64,000 nucleotides of DNA from Agaribacillus aureus. Its GTDB lineage: Bacteria; Bacteroidota; Bacteroidia; Cytophagales; Cyclobacteriaceae. Where the stretch lies: the NCBI GenBank assembly GCA_030442055.1, contig JAUJEB010000015.1, positions 90,200-154,199 on the forward strand, read 5' to 3'. The notes below the pieces were generated by a model that saw only the letters and a list, made by a program, of their open reading frames with translations, was not told the origin of the DNA and did not search any database. The number at the start of each line of letters is the position of its first letter. Positions within the stretch are counted from its first letter, which is position 1. The translations under genes were made by a program, and so were the position numbers. Shown piece by piece: positions 9,376-18,798 of the stretch.

Positions 9376-10512
9376 ATGAGAAATAAAATCTTCATCCTGG
9401 TAACAGGGTCGCTCCTTTTTAGTACGACAGTTATTCTCATATTGTATGCATTTTCAGACAAGCCGATCCGACAATACGACTTTATACGCTTTTATCCACC
9501 CCAGCCGATCACCTTATTGTCTTCCATTGATATTCAGTACAATTCCTATTATATCGCCGGCGGAACAGCCAATCATTTATTTCTAGGCAATTTCACGGCT
9601 CCCTTGCATCTTTTAGTTACCAACAAGACACTTACCGACACTCAACATGTACAACTGAAAATTAAAGAATTAGAAAAATATAAACTTCGATCACTTATGG
9701 TGACCGTAGACTCCCCTTATTTCTATTGCACCGATGGTGCGGCTCCGGCGATTTTTAAGGGCACTATAGATAAATTCGAAGCTAATAAACTTAAGGATGA
9801 CAAGGCCTATTTCGAAACTTTTATTCCACTCAGTCAATCCTCCTTTGCCTTGACGATGATCAGCAGCGCTTCCAAAGAAAACATCTTAGCCAGGCAAACC
9901 ACCTACCCACCCTATTTGCAGCAATTCAATACCATTCTGGAAAAACAGGTTGATGGTATATTCTGTACAGAAGGTATGCTGCATTATTCCCGCGAGCTGG
10001 CGGGCCTTGTTTATCTATATCACTACCGTAACCAATACATTTATATGGATAGCAGCCTAAATGTAAAATACAAAAGTAATACCATCGACCCCATCAGCCA
10101 GGCCCAAATCAAGGTCGGAGAAATCAAATCAAGCAATTCGGTAAGAATTACGGGAACCCCATTAACAGTCAATCGCCAAAGCTGCGTCACCGGTCGTTGG
10201 TTATTTATTGACGCCAACCTGTTGGCTAAAAATGACCCTCCGGATATACTTGATCACTCGTCGGTGATAGACTTGTATGACCTGAAGGAAGGAACTTATC
10301 AATTCAGCTTCCACCTACCTGAACAACAAGGCGCAAAAATTGGAAAATTCAGGGTATTCGGCGACAAGCTGTTTGCGTTATACGATCGATTTTTATTCAT
10401 GTATCAGATCAATACGAAATACCTTGACAACCCTCAGGAACTAAGAAAAGGAAACCTTGTCAGTATCGGGGGCAACAACCAACTGTCGAAACTATACCAC
10501 GAGCAATTATAA
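9376..10512 (+). CDS. Membrane-anchored extracytoplasmic protein of unknown family, paralogue of the 38466-39524 product
   Basis: A 378-residue protein with one N-terminal hydrophobic segment (about 5-25) and a long beta-rich part, possibly a propeller; I cannot name the family. It aligns along its length with the locus 2 protein. Shared blocks include DSPxFY, the EKQxxGIFCTxGxLHY block, YRNxYI, LNVxY and TIDxxSxAQIKV, and a C-terminal FxLYDRF-like motif. Two cysteines are invariant (GIFCT and the SC near residue 268). In both loci it is next to a small exported four-cysteine protein and near a SusC/SusD unit, which suggests it handles or senses that small protein. The SusC/D operon of locus 1 converges on it. 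It is probably anchored in the inner membrane, facing the periplasm. Confidence 0.7.
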   Translation: MRNKIFILVTGSLLFSTTVILILYAFSDKPIRQYDFIRFYPPQPITLLSSIDIQYNSYYIAGGTANHLFLGNFTAPLHLLVTNKTLTDTQHVQLKIKELEKYKLRSLMVTVDSPYFYCTDGAAPAIFKGTIDKFEANKLKDDKAYFETFIPLSQSSFALTMISSASKENILARQTTYPPYLQQFNTILEKQVDGIFCTEGMLHYSRELAGLVYLYHYRNQYIYMDSSLNVKYKSNTIDPISQAQIKVGEIKSSNSVRITGTPLTVNRQSCVTGRWLFIDANLLAKNDPPDILDHSSVIDLYDLKEGTYQFSFHLPEQQGAKIGKFRVFGDKLFALYDRFLFMYQINTKYLDNPQELRKGNLVSIGGNNQLSKLYHEQL

Positions 10513-10608
10513 CTACCAATGCAGTCACAAAAGCTTAACTATTCAAAAAAGTAAAAGGAATGTAAACAAGCTTAAATCACAAATCCATAAATTAAACCAT
10601 TTATTATT

Positions 10609-10908
10609 ATGAAAAATTTAAGAATTGTCTTAGTAAGTTCAGCCTTGGTATTGGCTATTGGTGCTTCTTATGCTCATAACAGCAAATACCAACGTGCGAC
10701 AAGCAAAGCAACTACTGTAGCAAAATATGGTAGTTTCCTCAGCGGCTGCCAATTAGGTACCCTAAATGAATTTGAATGGCAATGTTCGACTACTCCACAT
10801 ACCACCATTCGTTGTACCGTTACGCTGGGGCTTGAAACAAAAGTTGCCTGGGAGATCATAAATATCGGAGGCTTATGTGCCATACCTATTTACCGGACCG
10901 GGCCTTAA
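10609..10908 (+). CDS. Small exported four-cysteine protein, DUF6520-like
   Basis: A 99-residue protein with a clear signal peptide (MKNLRIVLVSSALVLAIGAS, cleavage likely after SYA). The mature part of about 77 residues has exactly four cysteines, enough for two disulfides. The signal region and layout resemble the small Bacteroidota proteins grouped as DUF6520, whose role is unknown. It follows the paralogous unknown protein by 96 bases and probably shares its transcript. The locus 2 counterpart (38103-38354) has the same design but little sequence identity outside the signal peptide. The link with TonB-dependent transporters and thiol proteins suggests a secreted peptide or an envelope redox partner; this is inference. 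Confidence 0.75.
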   Translation: MKNLRIVLVSSALVLAIGASYAHNSKYQRATSKATTVAKYGSFLSGCQLGTLNEFEWQCSTTPHTTIRCTVTLGLETKVAWEIINIGGLCAIPIYRTGP

Positions 10909-10939
10909 GATTCAGACAGCTTATAAAGCTATTCTCTTT

Positions 10940-10999
10940 AAATTGTGGCAAGAATATTTAATTAAATACCACAATTTCACAATCCGGGACCCCCCGGAT
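10940..10999. terminator. Two hairpins between convergent genes, likely bidirectional terminator
   Basis: AAATTGTGG (10940-10948) pairs with CCACAATTT (10969-10977), with the palindrome TATTTAATTAAATA in between. A second GC-rich hairpin, ATCCGGG / CCCGGAT (10982-10999), follows. There is no long T run, so the terminator role rests on the position between convergent genes. Confidence 0.5.
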
Positions 11000-11068
11000 A
11001 TCCTGTCCGCAGTTTTTCCGGGGTCTTGGTTTGAATATTTACTTACGGAAAGTTGACCTTTCAGCCAA

Positions 11069-12493
11069 TCAATAACCTGGATTTTGAGGTAAAAGGTTAG
11101 GATTAACCTCCAATTCACTCTGAGGAAGAGGATATAGAATATCTTCAGCCTGCCACTTGGCCTTCGCAGCACCCATAATCGCATCGGCTCGTCCGGTTCG
11201 TTTTAGATCCAGCCAGCGATGCCCCCATTCGGTAAATAGTTCTACCTGTCTTTCCTGTTCGATATCCCTCAATACAGATACTTTATCTCCACTAATTATG
11301 TCAGGCAATCCGGCCCGGTTACGGATAACGTTCAGATCGGCAATCGCTCCGCTGATATTGTCCATTTGAGCCCTGGCCTCGGCCCGGATCAGGTATTGTT
11401 CAGCCAGTCGCAGCACCATTGAATATTCGGTTACCTCTTCCTGTGATCGCACCTTGTACTTAAAGGGATAATACCAGGTATCGGACTCATTAGTAAAACT
11501 ATTGATCCAGTTAACCCGTCTTTGGTCACCCACTTCAAAGGCATCTAAAAGCCGGGAGGATAAAGCAACACCACCCACTGATGATTGCGGAGGAGTAGTT
11601 AATATAAACGCCAGCCCCTCGTTAGTATTTTGAAATGACCCGGCAGGCCTCAGTTGCCATATAGCTTCATCACTATTAGCAAGAAACACATTGGTAAGAT
11701 CGGTTGAGAGGCTATAGGTACCATCAAGTAATTGAGAAGCTTCAAATTCCGCATTGGACCAATCTTCAGTAAACAGGTAAGCCCTGGAAAGCATAGCAGT
11801 TGCTACCGCCTTGTTGGGCCGAACCTTCTCAACAGAGGGATAGTCCTCTCCCAAAAGCGCTCTGGCATCTTTCAAATCAATAATAATTTGCTCATATACC
11901 TGGTTAACCGACATTTTTGACGCTTTTGTATTCTCCTGATAAACTGTAGTTGTAGCTACCGGAACATCCCCGTATAAATTCACTAAGTAGAAATGACAAA
12001 AGGCACGGAGAAACTTGGCTTCCCCCTCTAATTGAAGGGATAATTCCTCAGAGACCTGTGTGGAATTTTTCAGTCCCTCCAAAACACTGTTGGCATTGAA
12101 AATGATTTTATAAGCCTGACCCCACAATCCAATAGTATTGGAATTATTGGCCGGTTCCAGTGAATTAATATAAAAATCCAATGCCTCGGGATCACTGCCA
12201 AAATAAGTCAGTTCATCTGCCGACAATCCAGCAAAGTAGGTAACGGACCTGGTGCCACCACTTGCCAAACCAGCATTAAACGCGATCATTTCACTATATA
12301 TACCATTGATCGCCGCTATAGCTGTATTATCACTACTAAAGACAGTTTCACCAATGAGATCTGTTCTTGGTGGATCAATATCAACAAATTCCTGGCATGA
12401 AAAAAGCAAGACTATAAATGGAATAAACCTGAATACCATAGGACATCGCATTGAGCTTATTTGTAACACTAGTTTGTTTATTGTTTCCTTCAT
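11069..12493 (-). CDS. SusD/RagB-family outer-membrane lipoprotein (locus 1)
   Basis: A 474-residue protein with a lipoprotein signal (FIPFIVLLFSCQEF; Cys about residue 33). The SusD fold shows in the GEAKFLRAFCHFYLVNLYGD helix, TPR-type helices, RAEARAQMDNISGAIADLN and the C-terminal HRWLDLKRTGRA block with the ending NPNLLPQNPGY. SusD proteins cap the TonB-dependent SusC barrel on the cell surface and help capture glycans, peptides or other ligands. The gene starts 11 bases after susC on the same strand, so the pair is co-transcribed. No carbohydrate-active enzymes lie nearby, so the ligand may not be a glycan. Confidence 0.93.
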   Translation of the reverse strand: MKETINKLVLQISSMRCPMVFRFIPFIVLLFSCQEFVDIDPPRTDLIGETVFSSDNTAIAAINGIYSEMIAFNAGLASGGTRSVTYFAGLSADELTYFGSDPEALDFYINSLEPANNSNTIGLWGQAYKIIFNANSVLEGLKNSTQVSEELSLQLEGEAKFLRAFCHFYLVNLYGDVPVATTTVYQENTKASKMSVNQVYEQIIIDLKDARALLGEDYPSVEKVRPNKAVATAMLSRAYLFTEDWSNAEFEASQLLDGTYSLSTDLTNVFLANSDEAIWQLRPAGSFQNTNEGLAFILTTPPQSSVGGVALSSRLLDAFEVGDQRRVNWINSFTNESDTWYYPFKYKVRSQEEVTEYSMVLRLAEQYLIRAEARAQMDNISGAIADLNVIRNRAGLPDIISGDKVSVLRDIEQERQVELFTEWGHRWLDLKRTGRADAIMGAAKAKWQAEDILYPLPQSELEVNPNLLPQNPGY

Positions 12494-12504
12494 GATACTG
12501 ATCG

Positions 12505-15500
12505 TTAAAATGATAGTTTGATACCGCCTGTGACAATCCGTAACGGTGGAAGGACATTGGCATTGGCTGTCTCCGGATCAAAACCATAATAGTCAGTAAA
12601 CGTCAACAGGTTTTGTCCCTGAATATTTACCTGGATGTTTTGCATCTTCAACCTCTCGATCCATTCTTTAGGCAAATCATAGGACAAGCTTAGATTTCTT
12701 AAACGAATGAAAGACGCATCTACTAAATTAAGGTTACTACTCCTGAGACTACTATAGGCCGTCTGTGTATCACCGGATATACCAAATCGTTGAATATCTG
12801 TGTTGTCACCTGGCGCCTGCCATCTATCCATGACGATGGTCGGCTGGTTCACCTGTGAACCTGGCACAAAGAAACTGGTAAGGTAGCTGTTGCCAATTTG
12901 ATTGACGAACTGGAACAGAAAATCCAGTTTTAACCCTTTAAAGCTAATGCTGTTATGGATGCCACCAAAATATCGTTGGGTAATTTCCCCGATATGTCTG
13001 AAGTCATCTGGAAAAGTAGGTTTATTATTTGCATTTCCATCCTGATTGATATCTTCAAATGTATAAACACCTGTTTGAGGATCCAAGCCGGTATTAACAT
13101 TGCCAAATATGGTAAAAACAGACCTGCCCACTTCCAGCATATTGTAAAACGAAGTAGTCTCAATATTTGGAAATGCAATCAATTCGTTACGAGGTATGGT
13201 AATGTTGACGCCTGTAGTCCATTTGAAGTCTTCGGTCCAGGCATTTGCGACATTTAATTCAAATTCCCAACCCCTGTTTTCAACGGTAGCCAGAAAATTT
13301 CCCTGCACTTCTGAAAAACCTGTAACAAGGGATAATGGTATACCTATCAATTGATTTGAAGAGCGATTGCTATACCTGGTGGCTTTGAAAAGAATCCGGT
13401 CGGCTATCAATCCAAGGGCTATCCCCACTTCCAGTTTTTTATTGGTCTCCCAGCCAAAATCGGTATTAAACAACCTGGCAGGAACTAAGCCGGGATTTCC
13501 CTGGTAAGAAAGCATAGTTTCCTGATAAAAGTCGAGGTATTCGTAATCCCCGATTTGGTCATTGCCCGTAATACCATAGCTGGCATGCAATTTTCCAAAA
13601 CTGAGGAAGGGTAGCTGTTTTTGTATAAAGTTTTCATTGGAAAAGATCCATGCGGCTCCCACAGCACCGAAGCCGGCAAATTGTTTATTTGGACCAAAGC
13701 GACTGGAAGCCTCTCCCCTGCCTGTAAGGTTAACCAGGTACTTTCCTCGCCAGTCGTATTTTAGCTGAGTAAAAAAAGCGTTATAGCGGTATTGGGAATA
13801 GTCGAATCCCGCAATAGAAGATAAAGAAGCCGACGCCGGATTAGACAACAAGGCATCACTTACAAAACCGGTCGCAGTGGAATTTTCCCCCTTGCGGATT
13901 GTTTCCTGGAAAGTGGCTCCTACTGAGACCTTAAGGTCGCCGTTAAACACCTCTTTTTGATAAGTAATCAGAGGCTCCGCAATCCAGGTCCGGGCTCTGC
14001 TATTGGCAAAGTTAGCGGTTCCCGAGGTTTTGCCTAAGGCCGGATTAATGGAGCTTAGGGGCTGAATCAGACTTTCTTCCATGGTTAAGAGCGTATACCC
14101 AAAATTACTCTTGATTTCCAGGCCTGGAAACAGGGTATAGCTTATCCCGGTATTGGCAATAAGATTATTGGTGACGGCTTCAGGCCTAACCTGCAATTGC
14201 GCAAATGGATTATCCCACGTGCCATTGGCCCAATTTAATTTCCCATCCTGATCATATATAGCCGGAGCATTGGGTACCAACTCCGTTGCCAGCGACATCA
14301 AATCCAGTTGCGGCTGAACATTTTTGCCAGTGGTGAAAGTGGTAGAAAGGGATAATTTAAATTTGTTGTTGTTTGACTTATGGTTTAAGTAAAAATGCCC
14401 TGAGCCTCTCTGATAGTCGAAATCGCCGGGGTAAACCAGGGTTTCTTTATAGTAGCCACCACTAAACAGAAACTGAGTGCCGGCACTCCCTCCGGAAACA
14501 GATGCCCGTGCATTGGTAATATGGGCCGTACCTCCGATTAATTTTCGCTGCCAATCAGTATAGCGGGTGGTATCCCATGCAAACAAATCCGGAAAGAGTG
14601 GTTTAAGTTCTTCCGGAAGATCATGGACATTGAACCCTTCATTGGCAATCGCCTCTTTTCGCATTTCCAGGTATTGACTGGTGCTTAATAAATCCATCCT
14701 GCTTGATACTTGTCCTATACCTTTAGAAAAATCAAGATCGACCTTGGTTTTTCCCTGTTCTCCCTTTTTGGTTGTTATCAATACGACGCCATTCGCGCCA
14801 CGGGAACCATAAATGGCAATAGCATCAGCATTTTTCAGGACTTCAATACTTTCAATATCGGAAGGATTGATGCTGTTCAGCGGGTTGATTTCACCACTTG
14901 CCTTGCTCATGATGCGCGGGCTGATAGACCTGGTGTAAAAAGGTACGCCATCCACCAGGTAGAGTGGATCATTTCCTAAAAGTTTTAAGCTATTTTGCCC
15001 TCGCACCTTGATCCTGAAACCGCTGCCAGGCACACCTGACGTTTGTTGGATATATACGCCGGTCATCCTTCCAGGCAAAGTTTGTATAGGGTTTGCCACC
15101 GGCTGCATTTCAATTTCCTTAGCGGTAACTCTCGAAATATTCCAGGTATTTTCATGATCTTCATCCGGCCAGTAATCCGTGTTTACTACGATCTCTTCCA
15201 GACTGGTACGGTCCTCGCGTAAGATAACGTTGATCGACTTGCGGTTGCCCACCGAGGTTTTGTATACCGAATAACCCATGAAACTGATCAACAACGTGTC
15301 TTTGTCTTTGGCCTCCAGCTCAAAGCGACCATCCTCGTCGGAAATGGTACCATCGCTGGTTCCTTTAATCACTATGTTTGCTCCTGCCAACGGACTTCCA
15401 CCTTCGGCGGTAACCAGACCGGTAACTATTCTGGCAGGTATGGATGCCGCTCCTTTCAATGGTGTGATTTTCTCATTGGCAGGTCCCGGAACTTTGATCG

Positions 15501-15852
15501 CAATGCCATTGCCTATTTGCTCAAACACCACACCGGTTTCATCAGTAAGAAATTCCAGGATCTTGGCAATGCTTTGGCCTGTCACATTCAAATTGATCTT
15601 CCGCCCTTCGGTATAAGTAATCACCGTATTTTCATAGGTAAACCTGAACGGTGTTTTACCTTCGATTTCTTTTAGCACTTGCTGAAAAGTGACACTAGCC
15701 AGGTCGCAGGAAATTGTTACATCGCCAATATTTTGAGATTGCGCATTACCTCCAGGTGAAAACAGTGTGCAAAGAAGCAGACTGACAATGATAATACGGT
15801 TAAAATGGGATGTATACGGGACAATAGGTACTTTTAGTAGAGGTATTGCCAT
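12505..15852 (-). CDS. SusC/RagA-family TonB-dependent outer-membrane transducer with STN domain (locus 1)
   Basis: An 1115-residue protein. Order: signal segment (about 18-37), a secretin/TonB N-terminal (STN) domain (about 45-120), a carboxypeptidase-regulatory-like domain (about 138-215), a plug with the SusC signature YGSRGANGVVLITTKKG, and the beta-barrel ending in the aromatic TGGIKLSF. The STN domain marks it as a transducer: in characterised systems it touches periplasmic FecR to switch on the sigma factor. It heads the susCD pair, 450 bases downstream of fecR. The block TGYWETD-like region before the plug resembles the locus 2 protein (YWPDEDHEN here), and both plugs are close. Start ATG at 15852. 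Confidence 0.95.
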   Translation of the reverse strand: MAIPLLKVPIVPYTSHFNRIIIVSLLLCTLFSPGGNAQSQNIGDVTISCDLASVTFQQVLKEIEGKTPFRFTYENTVITYTEGRKINLNVTGQSIAKILEFLTDETGVVFEQIGNGIAIKVPGPANEKITPLKGAASIPARIVTGLVTAEGGSPLAGANIVIKGTSDGTISDEDGRFELEAKDKDTLLISFMGYSVYKTSVGNRKSINVILREDRTSLEEIVVNTDYWPDEDHENTWNISRVTAKEIEMQPVANPIQTLPGRMTGVYIQQTSGVPGSGFRIKVRGQNSLKLLGNDPLYLVDGVPFYTRSISPRIMSKASGEINPLNSINPSDIESIEVLKNADAIAIYGSRGANGVVLITTKKGEQGKTKVDLDFSKGIGQVSSRMDLLSTSQYLEMRKEAIANEGFNVHDLPEELKPLFPDLFAWDTTRYTDWQRKLIGGTAHITNARASVSGGSAGTQFLFSGGYYKETLVYPGDFDYQRGSGHFYLNHKSNNNKFKLSLSTTFTTGKNVQPQLDLMSLATELVPNAPAIYDQDGKLNWANGTWDNPFAQLQVRPEAVTNNLIANTGISYTLFPGLEIKSNFGYTLLTMEESLIQPLSSINPALGKTSGTANFANSRARTWIAEPLITYQKEVFNGDLKVSVGATFQETIRKGENSTATGFVSDALLSNPASASLSSIAGFDYSQYRYNAFFTQLKYDWRGKYLVNLTGRGEASSRFGPNKQFAGFGAVGAAWIFSNENFIQKQLPFLSFGKLHASYGITGNDQIGDYEYLDFYQETMLSYQGNPGLVPARLFNTDFGWETNKKLEVGIALGLIADRILFKATRYSNRSSNQLIGIPLSLVTGFSEVQGNFLATVENRGWEFELNVANAWTEDFKWTTGVNITIPRNELIAFPNIETTSFYNMLEVGRSVFTIFGNVNTGLDPQTGVYTFEDINQDGNANNKPTFPDDFRHIGEITQRYFGGIHNSISFKGLKLDFLFQFVNQIGNSYLTSFFVPGSQVNQPTIVMDRWQAPGDNTDIQRFGISGDTQTAYSSLRSSNLNLVDASFIRLRNLSLSYDLPKEWIERLKMQNIQVNIQGQNLLTFTDYYGFDPETANANVLPPLRIVTGGIKLSF

Positions 15853-15871
15853 GTTTAATAAGTTTAGATTC

Positions 15872-15925
15872 TTTAATTAGATCACTTAAACGGCTCTAAC
15901 ATTGCTACAACACTTGGATCAAGCC
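15872..15925 (-). promoter_or_regulatory. Conserved element upstream of susC (locus 1)
   Basis: Read on the - strand, this stretch contains GGCTTGATCCAAGTGTTGTA followed by GCAATGTTAGAG, and closer to the gene TGATCTAATTAAA. Nearly the same sequence lies upstream of the locus 2 susC (46164-46221), although other intergenic bases differ. Ending about 20 bases before the start codon, it could be the sigma-factor promoter or a shared leader. That role is inferred from conservation and position only. Confidence 0.5.
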
Positions 15926-16305
15926 GCTTATACCTAAAACACTTATATTAAAGTATAAAGTGAATATAAATATAGTGAAAAGAAACGTGACAAACTTATA
16001 AACTAACGTTTTGTTAACACCATCTGTCATTCATTCGTTGTTTTCACGGCAGATTTAAAGAACAGTACGTTGAGTAGTAGCATTGAAGCCCTTGCTTATT
16101 ATTATTTGGAAAATTTATCAGATTAAAACCGCCTTCTTACAGATCATTTAAAATATACTTATGGTTGAAAATCATCTTTGAGATTTACTGTTTCGAACTG
16201 TTTACTTCTCCTGACAACTGTTAAATTTCCCAGGGTTTTTCATCATTTTTCAGGTGGCATGGAGTGTGGCATAAGGCCTGAAAGGCAATCTTTCCGGTCT
16301 ATGCT

Positions 16306-17349
16306 TTAACATCCGGCGCCACCAACTTTGACACCTTCGCTGTTAATTTCAAATTCTATGTTAATAGCTGATTGTAAGGTTTTCATTACTTGCTCTATGG
16401 GTTCATTTTTAAACTCACCATAAATAAGACAATTGCCAAGCTGCTTATTCTCCAGGGTAACTTTCAGCCCGTACCATCTTTCCAAAGTCACCGCCACCTG
16501 AGATAGCGGTACTTTGTCGAACTTCAATACCCCCTCTCTCCAGGCAATAAGTTCATTGGTATTCCGGGAATCTACCCTGATAGCCTTATTGTAGGTATCA
16601 TAGACGGCCACATTGTTGGGCATTAACGTATGAGGTTCAGAAACCATATCGTTGGCTTTGGCTACGGATACTTTACCGGAGACAACCGCCACCTGGATTT
16701 CTTTATCGCGACCATAGGCATTAATATTAAAAGATGTACCCAATACTGTGGTTACCAAACCGCCTGACCGCACTACAAAAGGTTTGGTCTCATCCCGAGC
16801 CACCTCAAAAAAGGCTTCTCCTTCCAGCACAATCTCCCTGGTATCTCCGTCAAAGGCTTTGGGAAAGGTGAGCTTACTTACCGAGTTCAAATGCACCAAC
16901 GAACCGTCCGGAAGCAAGATTGTTGATTTTTCCTTCGGCACTGTTTCAATTATTTCGATGTTGGCGCTCTCATACCCACCGAACACCTGAAAACGATACA
17001 TCAAAAAGGCGGCCGTCACTACCAGGAAAAATGTAATCATTGCTGCCGCCCTGTAATAGACGCTGTTATTTTTCCGGCTTACATTTGTTGTGGATATTTT
17101 GCCTTCAATTTGCGCGTTAACCAGGGCCTGCCTGACTACTTTGCGTTTATGATCATCTGGAAATGTCTTTACAGGTTTTTTTCCCGCATACTCCTTTTTC
17201 CATGCCTGGTCTATCAACTGACGCATTTCCAATGACTGATCCGGATCCACCACCCCGTCAAGATATTCGTTAAACTCCTCTTTACTGGCAGAACCATCCA
17301 GATATTTTTTATATAGCTGCTGAATGTTCACTTTTTTTTCCAAACTCAT
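16306..17349 (-). CDS. FecR-family anti-sigma/sensor protein (locus 1)
   Basis: A 347-residue protein. The N-terminal cytoplasmic part (1-85) begins QQLYKKYLDGSASKEEFNEY, followed by a membrane segment (about 98-118), the periplasmic FecR domain (about 135-240; TILLPDGSLVHLNSVSKLTFP and EGEAFFEVARDETKPF) and a C-terminal DUF4974-type domain (FDKVPLSQVAVTLERWYG). FecR proteins hold an ECF sigma factor and release or activate it after contact with a TonB-dependent transducer. Here the gene immediately follows a sigma protein that lacks region 4, which makes the usual partnership uncertain. It precedes susC. Start ATG at 17349. Confidence 0.93.
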   Translation of the reverse strand: MSLEKKVNIQQLYKKYLDGSASKEEFNEYLDGVVDPDQSLEMRQLIDQAWKKEYAGKKPVKTFPDDHKRKVVRQALVNAQIEGKISTTNVSRKNNSVYYRAAAMITFFLVVTAAFLMYRFQVFGGYESANIEIIETVPKEKSTILLPDGSLVHLNSVSKLTFPKAFDGDTREIVLEGEAFFEVARDETKPFVVRSGGLVTTVLGTSFNINAYGRDKEIQVAVVSGKVSVAKANDMVSEPHTLMPNNVAVYDTYNKAIRVDSRNTNELIAWREGVLKFDKVPLSQVAVTLERWYGLKVTLENKQLGNCLIYGEFKNEPIEQVMKTLQSAINIEFEINSEGVKVGGAGC

Positions 17350-17448
17350 GATTTTTGCGATTTAAATTGGTTAAAGGAATTAGTGGATCCTTTGGTGGTC
17401 AGGAAGGATCTCTGGATACTGGTTGCCCGGGCCAATGCCAGGCCTTCA

Positions 17449-17877
17449 TCAAGGGACAGTAAATTGATAGATTAATAGTATTTGCAACAAAAACCAGGCA
17501 ATGTGCCTATACCGCTTACGGTGAGTTCTTCCGTTGACTTTCAGCTCATGGCCTTGTTCAACTGCTTTTTTTGCCTGATGCCACAGTTCTGCCCTGGTCC
17601 GCCTTTCGCCTCCTACATTGCTCAGGTAATTATAAATCACCTCTGCAATGAGGCCGCTAACATAGTCTCTGGACGAAACACCAGGATCGATGCTTTCACG
17701 AAAACGCCATATCCTGTTAAAAACTGCCTGTACAATGTCTTGCGCCACTTCTTCATACTTCACATGAAGAACAGCGAAATGATGCAATGCATCATGATGC
17801 CTGCGCACTAACTCATTAAAAGCGACCCTGTCGCCTCTGATTATTTCCTGGAGTAGTGTGTCTTCGTAGTTTCCCAA
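17449..17877 (-). CDS. ECF sigma-like protein with region 2 only and a hydrophobic C-terminus (locus 1)
   Basis: A 142-residue protein. Residues 8-90 match ECF sigma region 2 (LLQEIIRGDRVAFNELVRRH, then QDIVQAVFNRIWRFRE). After a linker with ELWHQAKKAV the protein ends in a hydrophobic stretch, WFLLQILLIYQFTVP, where region 4 should begin. Full ECF factors have about 170-200 residues with a helix-turn-helix for the -35 element; it is absent here. The second copy at 24417-24866 ends the same way (YLLTIP), so this is an inherited form and not a fresh truncation. Start is TTG at 17877; no ATG fits. It lies between a free LuxR-type HTH gene and fecR, so that HTH might supply the missing DNA contact. 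Confidence 0.75.
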   Translation of the reverse strand: MGNYEDTLLQEIIRGDRVAFNELVRRHHDALHHFAVLHVKYEEVAQDIVQAVFNRIWRFRESIDPGVSSRDYVSGLIAEVIYNYLSNVGGERRTRAELWHQAKKAVEQGHELKVNGRTHRKRYRHIAWFLLQILLIYQFTVP

Positions 17878-18126
17878 AACTTTTAAAGTAAAGTTGACTT
17901 TAAATCATTTCCCAGTACCATCATGGCACGCCCTACATGATATTCTAATTTAATAAAATATATTGGTTTCGAGAATTGAATGCTGGTTAATGATATCAAA
18001 ATATAGTTATTTTTTTTTGTTCAAACAACCACTTTAATCAAATTTCTCGAACCGTAACCGCTTAATTAATAAATCCTTAAGCTTTGTATTATCACCTGCT
18101 TGAGGCAAAAACAAATCTTGCTGCTT

Positions 18127-18384
18127 TTATATATCTGTGTAAATTTTATTTTTAATGGCATAAGTAACAATCCCAAGGCTGCTTTTTGATCCTGTTTTTA
18201 CGAGCAATTTTTGTCGGTGATTTACTACCGTTCTGTTGGTTAGGTTAAGTTTTTTGGCAATTTCTTCGGTCGTGAGCTCCTCACATATCATGCGAATAAT
18301 ATTTAACTCAAGTTCTGTGAATTTTACACCCTCCGGTCTTTTGCGACGGCGAGAACCGTCTGTGGTATCAATTTCGTCTTCCAT
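18127..18384 (-). CDS. Stand-alone LuxR/GerE-type HTH protein (locus 1)
   Basis: An 85-residue protein that is almost entirely one LuxR-type helix-turn-helix: VKFTELELNIIRMICEELTT, EEIAKKLNLTNRTVVNHRQK and LLVKTGSKSSLGIVTYAIKN. There is no receiver or sensor domain. A polar, basic tail of about 18 residues precedes the HTH. It lies about 250 bases upstream of the region-2-only sigma gene on the same strand, and an equivalent gene precedes the other such sigma gene (25103-25360). In most Bacteroidota response regulators this HTH follows a receiver domain, so a free copy may act with a partner. Start ATG at 18384. Confidence 0.85.
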   Translation of the reverse strand: MEDEIDTTDGSRRRKRPEGVKFTELELNIIRMICEELTTEEIAKKLNLTNRTVVNHRQKLLVKTGSKSSLGIVTYAIKNKIYTDI

Positions 18385-18798
18385 TTTTGTTAGTCTATAT
18401 TAATTTTGGTTGATTATGAATCTGGCTTATGGATGCCATTAATTAAATGCGTCAGGTTTTGTAGCTGGTGAACCGACGTCCTGGGCAAATTTATAGGGTA
18501 AAAACGAATTTTACAAATCTACCTGTTAATAGGCTGATCCGGATATTAGGTAGTGTGTTTTTATTTACTTTGTCTATTTAAATTTGCCTTCGGAGTCGTA
18601 TGAATTTGGGACAACCTTTATGGTTGGCCAGGTTTGAGCCTTTTCGATTTGCTATTGGGTGATCAGTTCAGAAAACGCAGAAAACAGATTTCCTAAAAGC
18701 GATAGGAAGTATAGGATTCAATGATTCTGAAATTTACTATGCTGATTTAGGTCACGGCCGGCGGGAAAAGAGACATTGGGTAACGGACCGGGTGCTTT
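18385..18798. other. Intergenic region, nothing recognised
   Basis: About 410 bases upstream of the LuxR-type HTH gene and downstream of the FecR-N gene. It should carry the promoter for the HTH-sigma-FecR unit. I see no gene, hairpin with a T run, or repeat. Confidence 0.45.
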
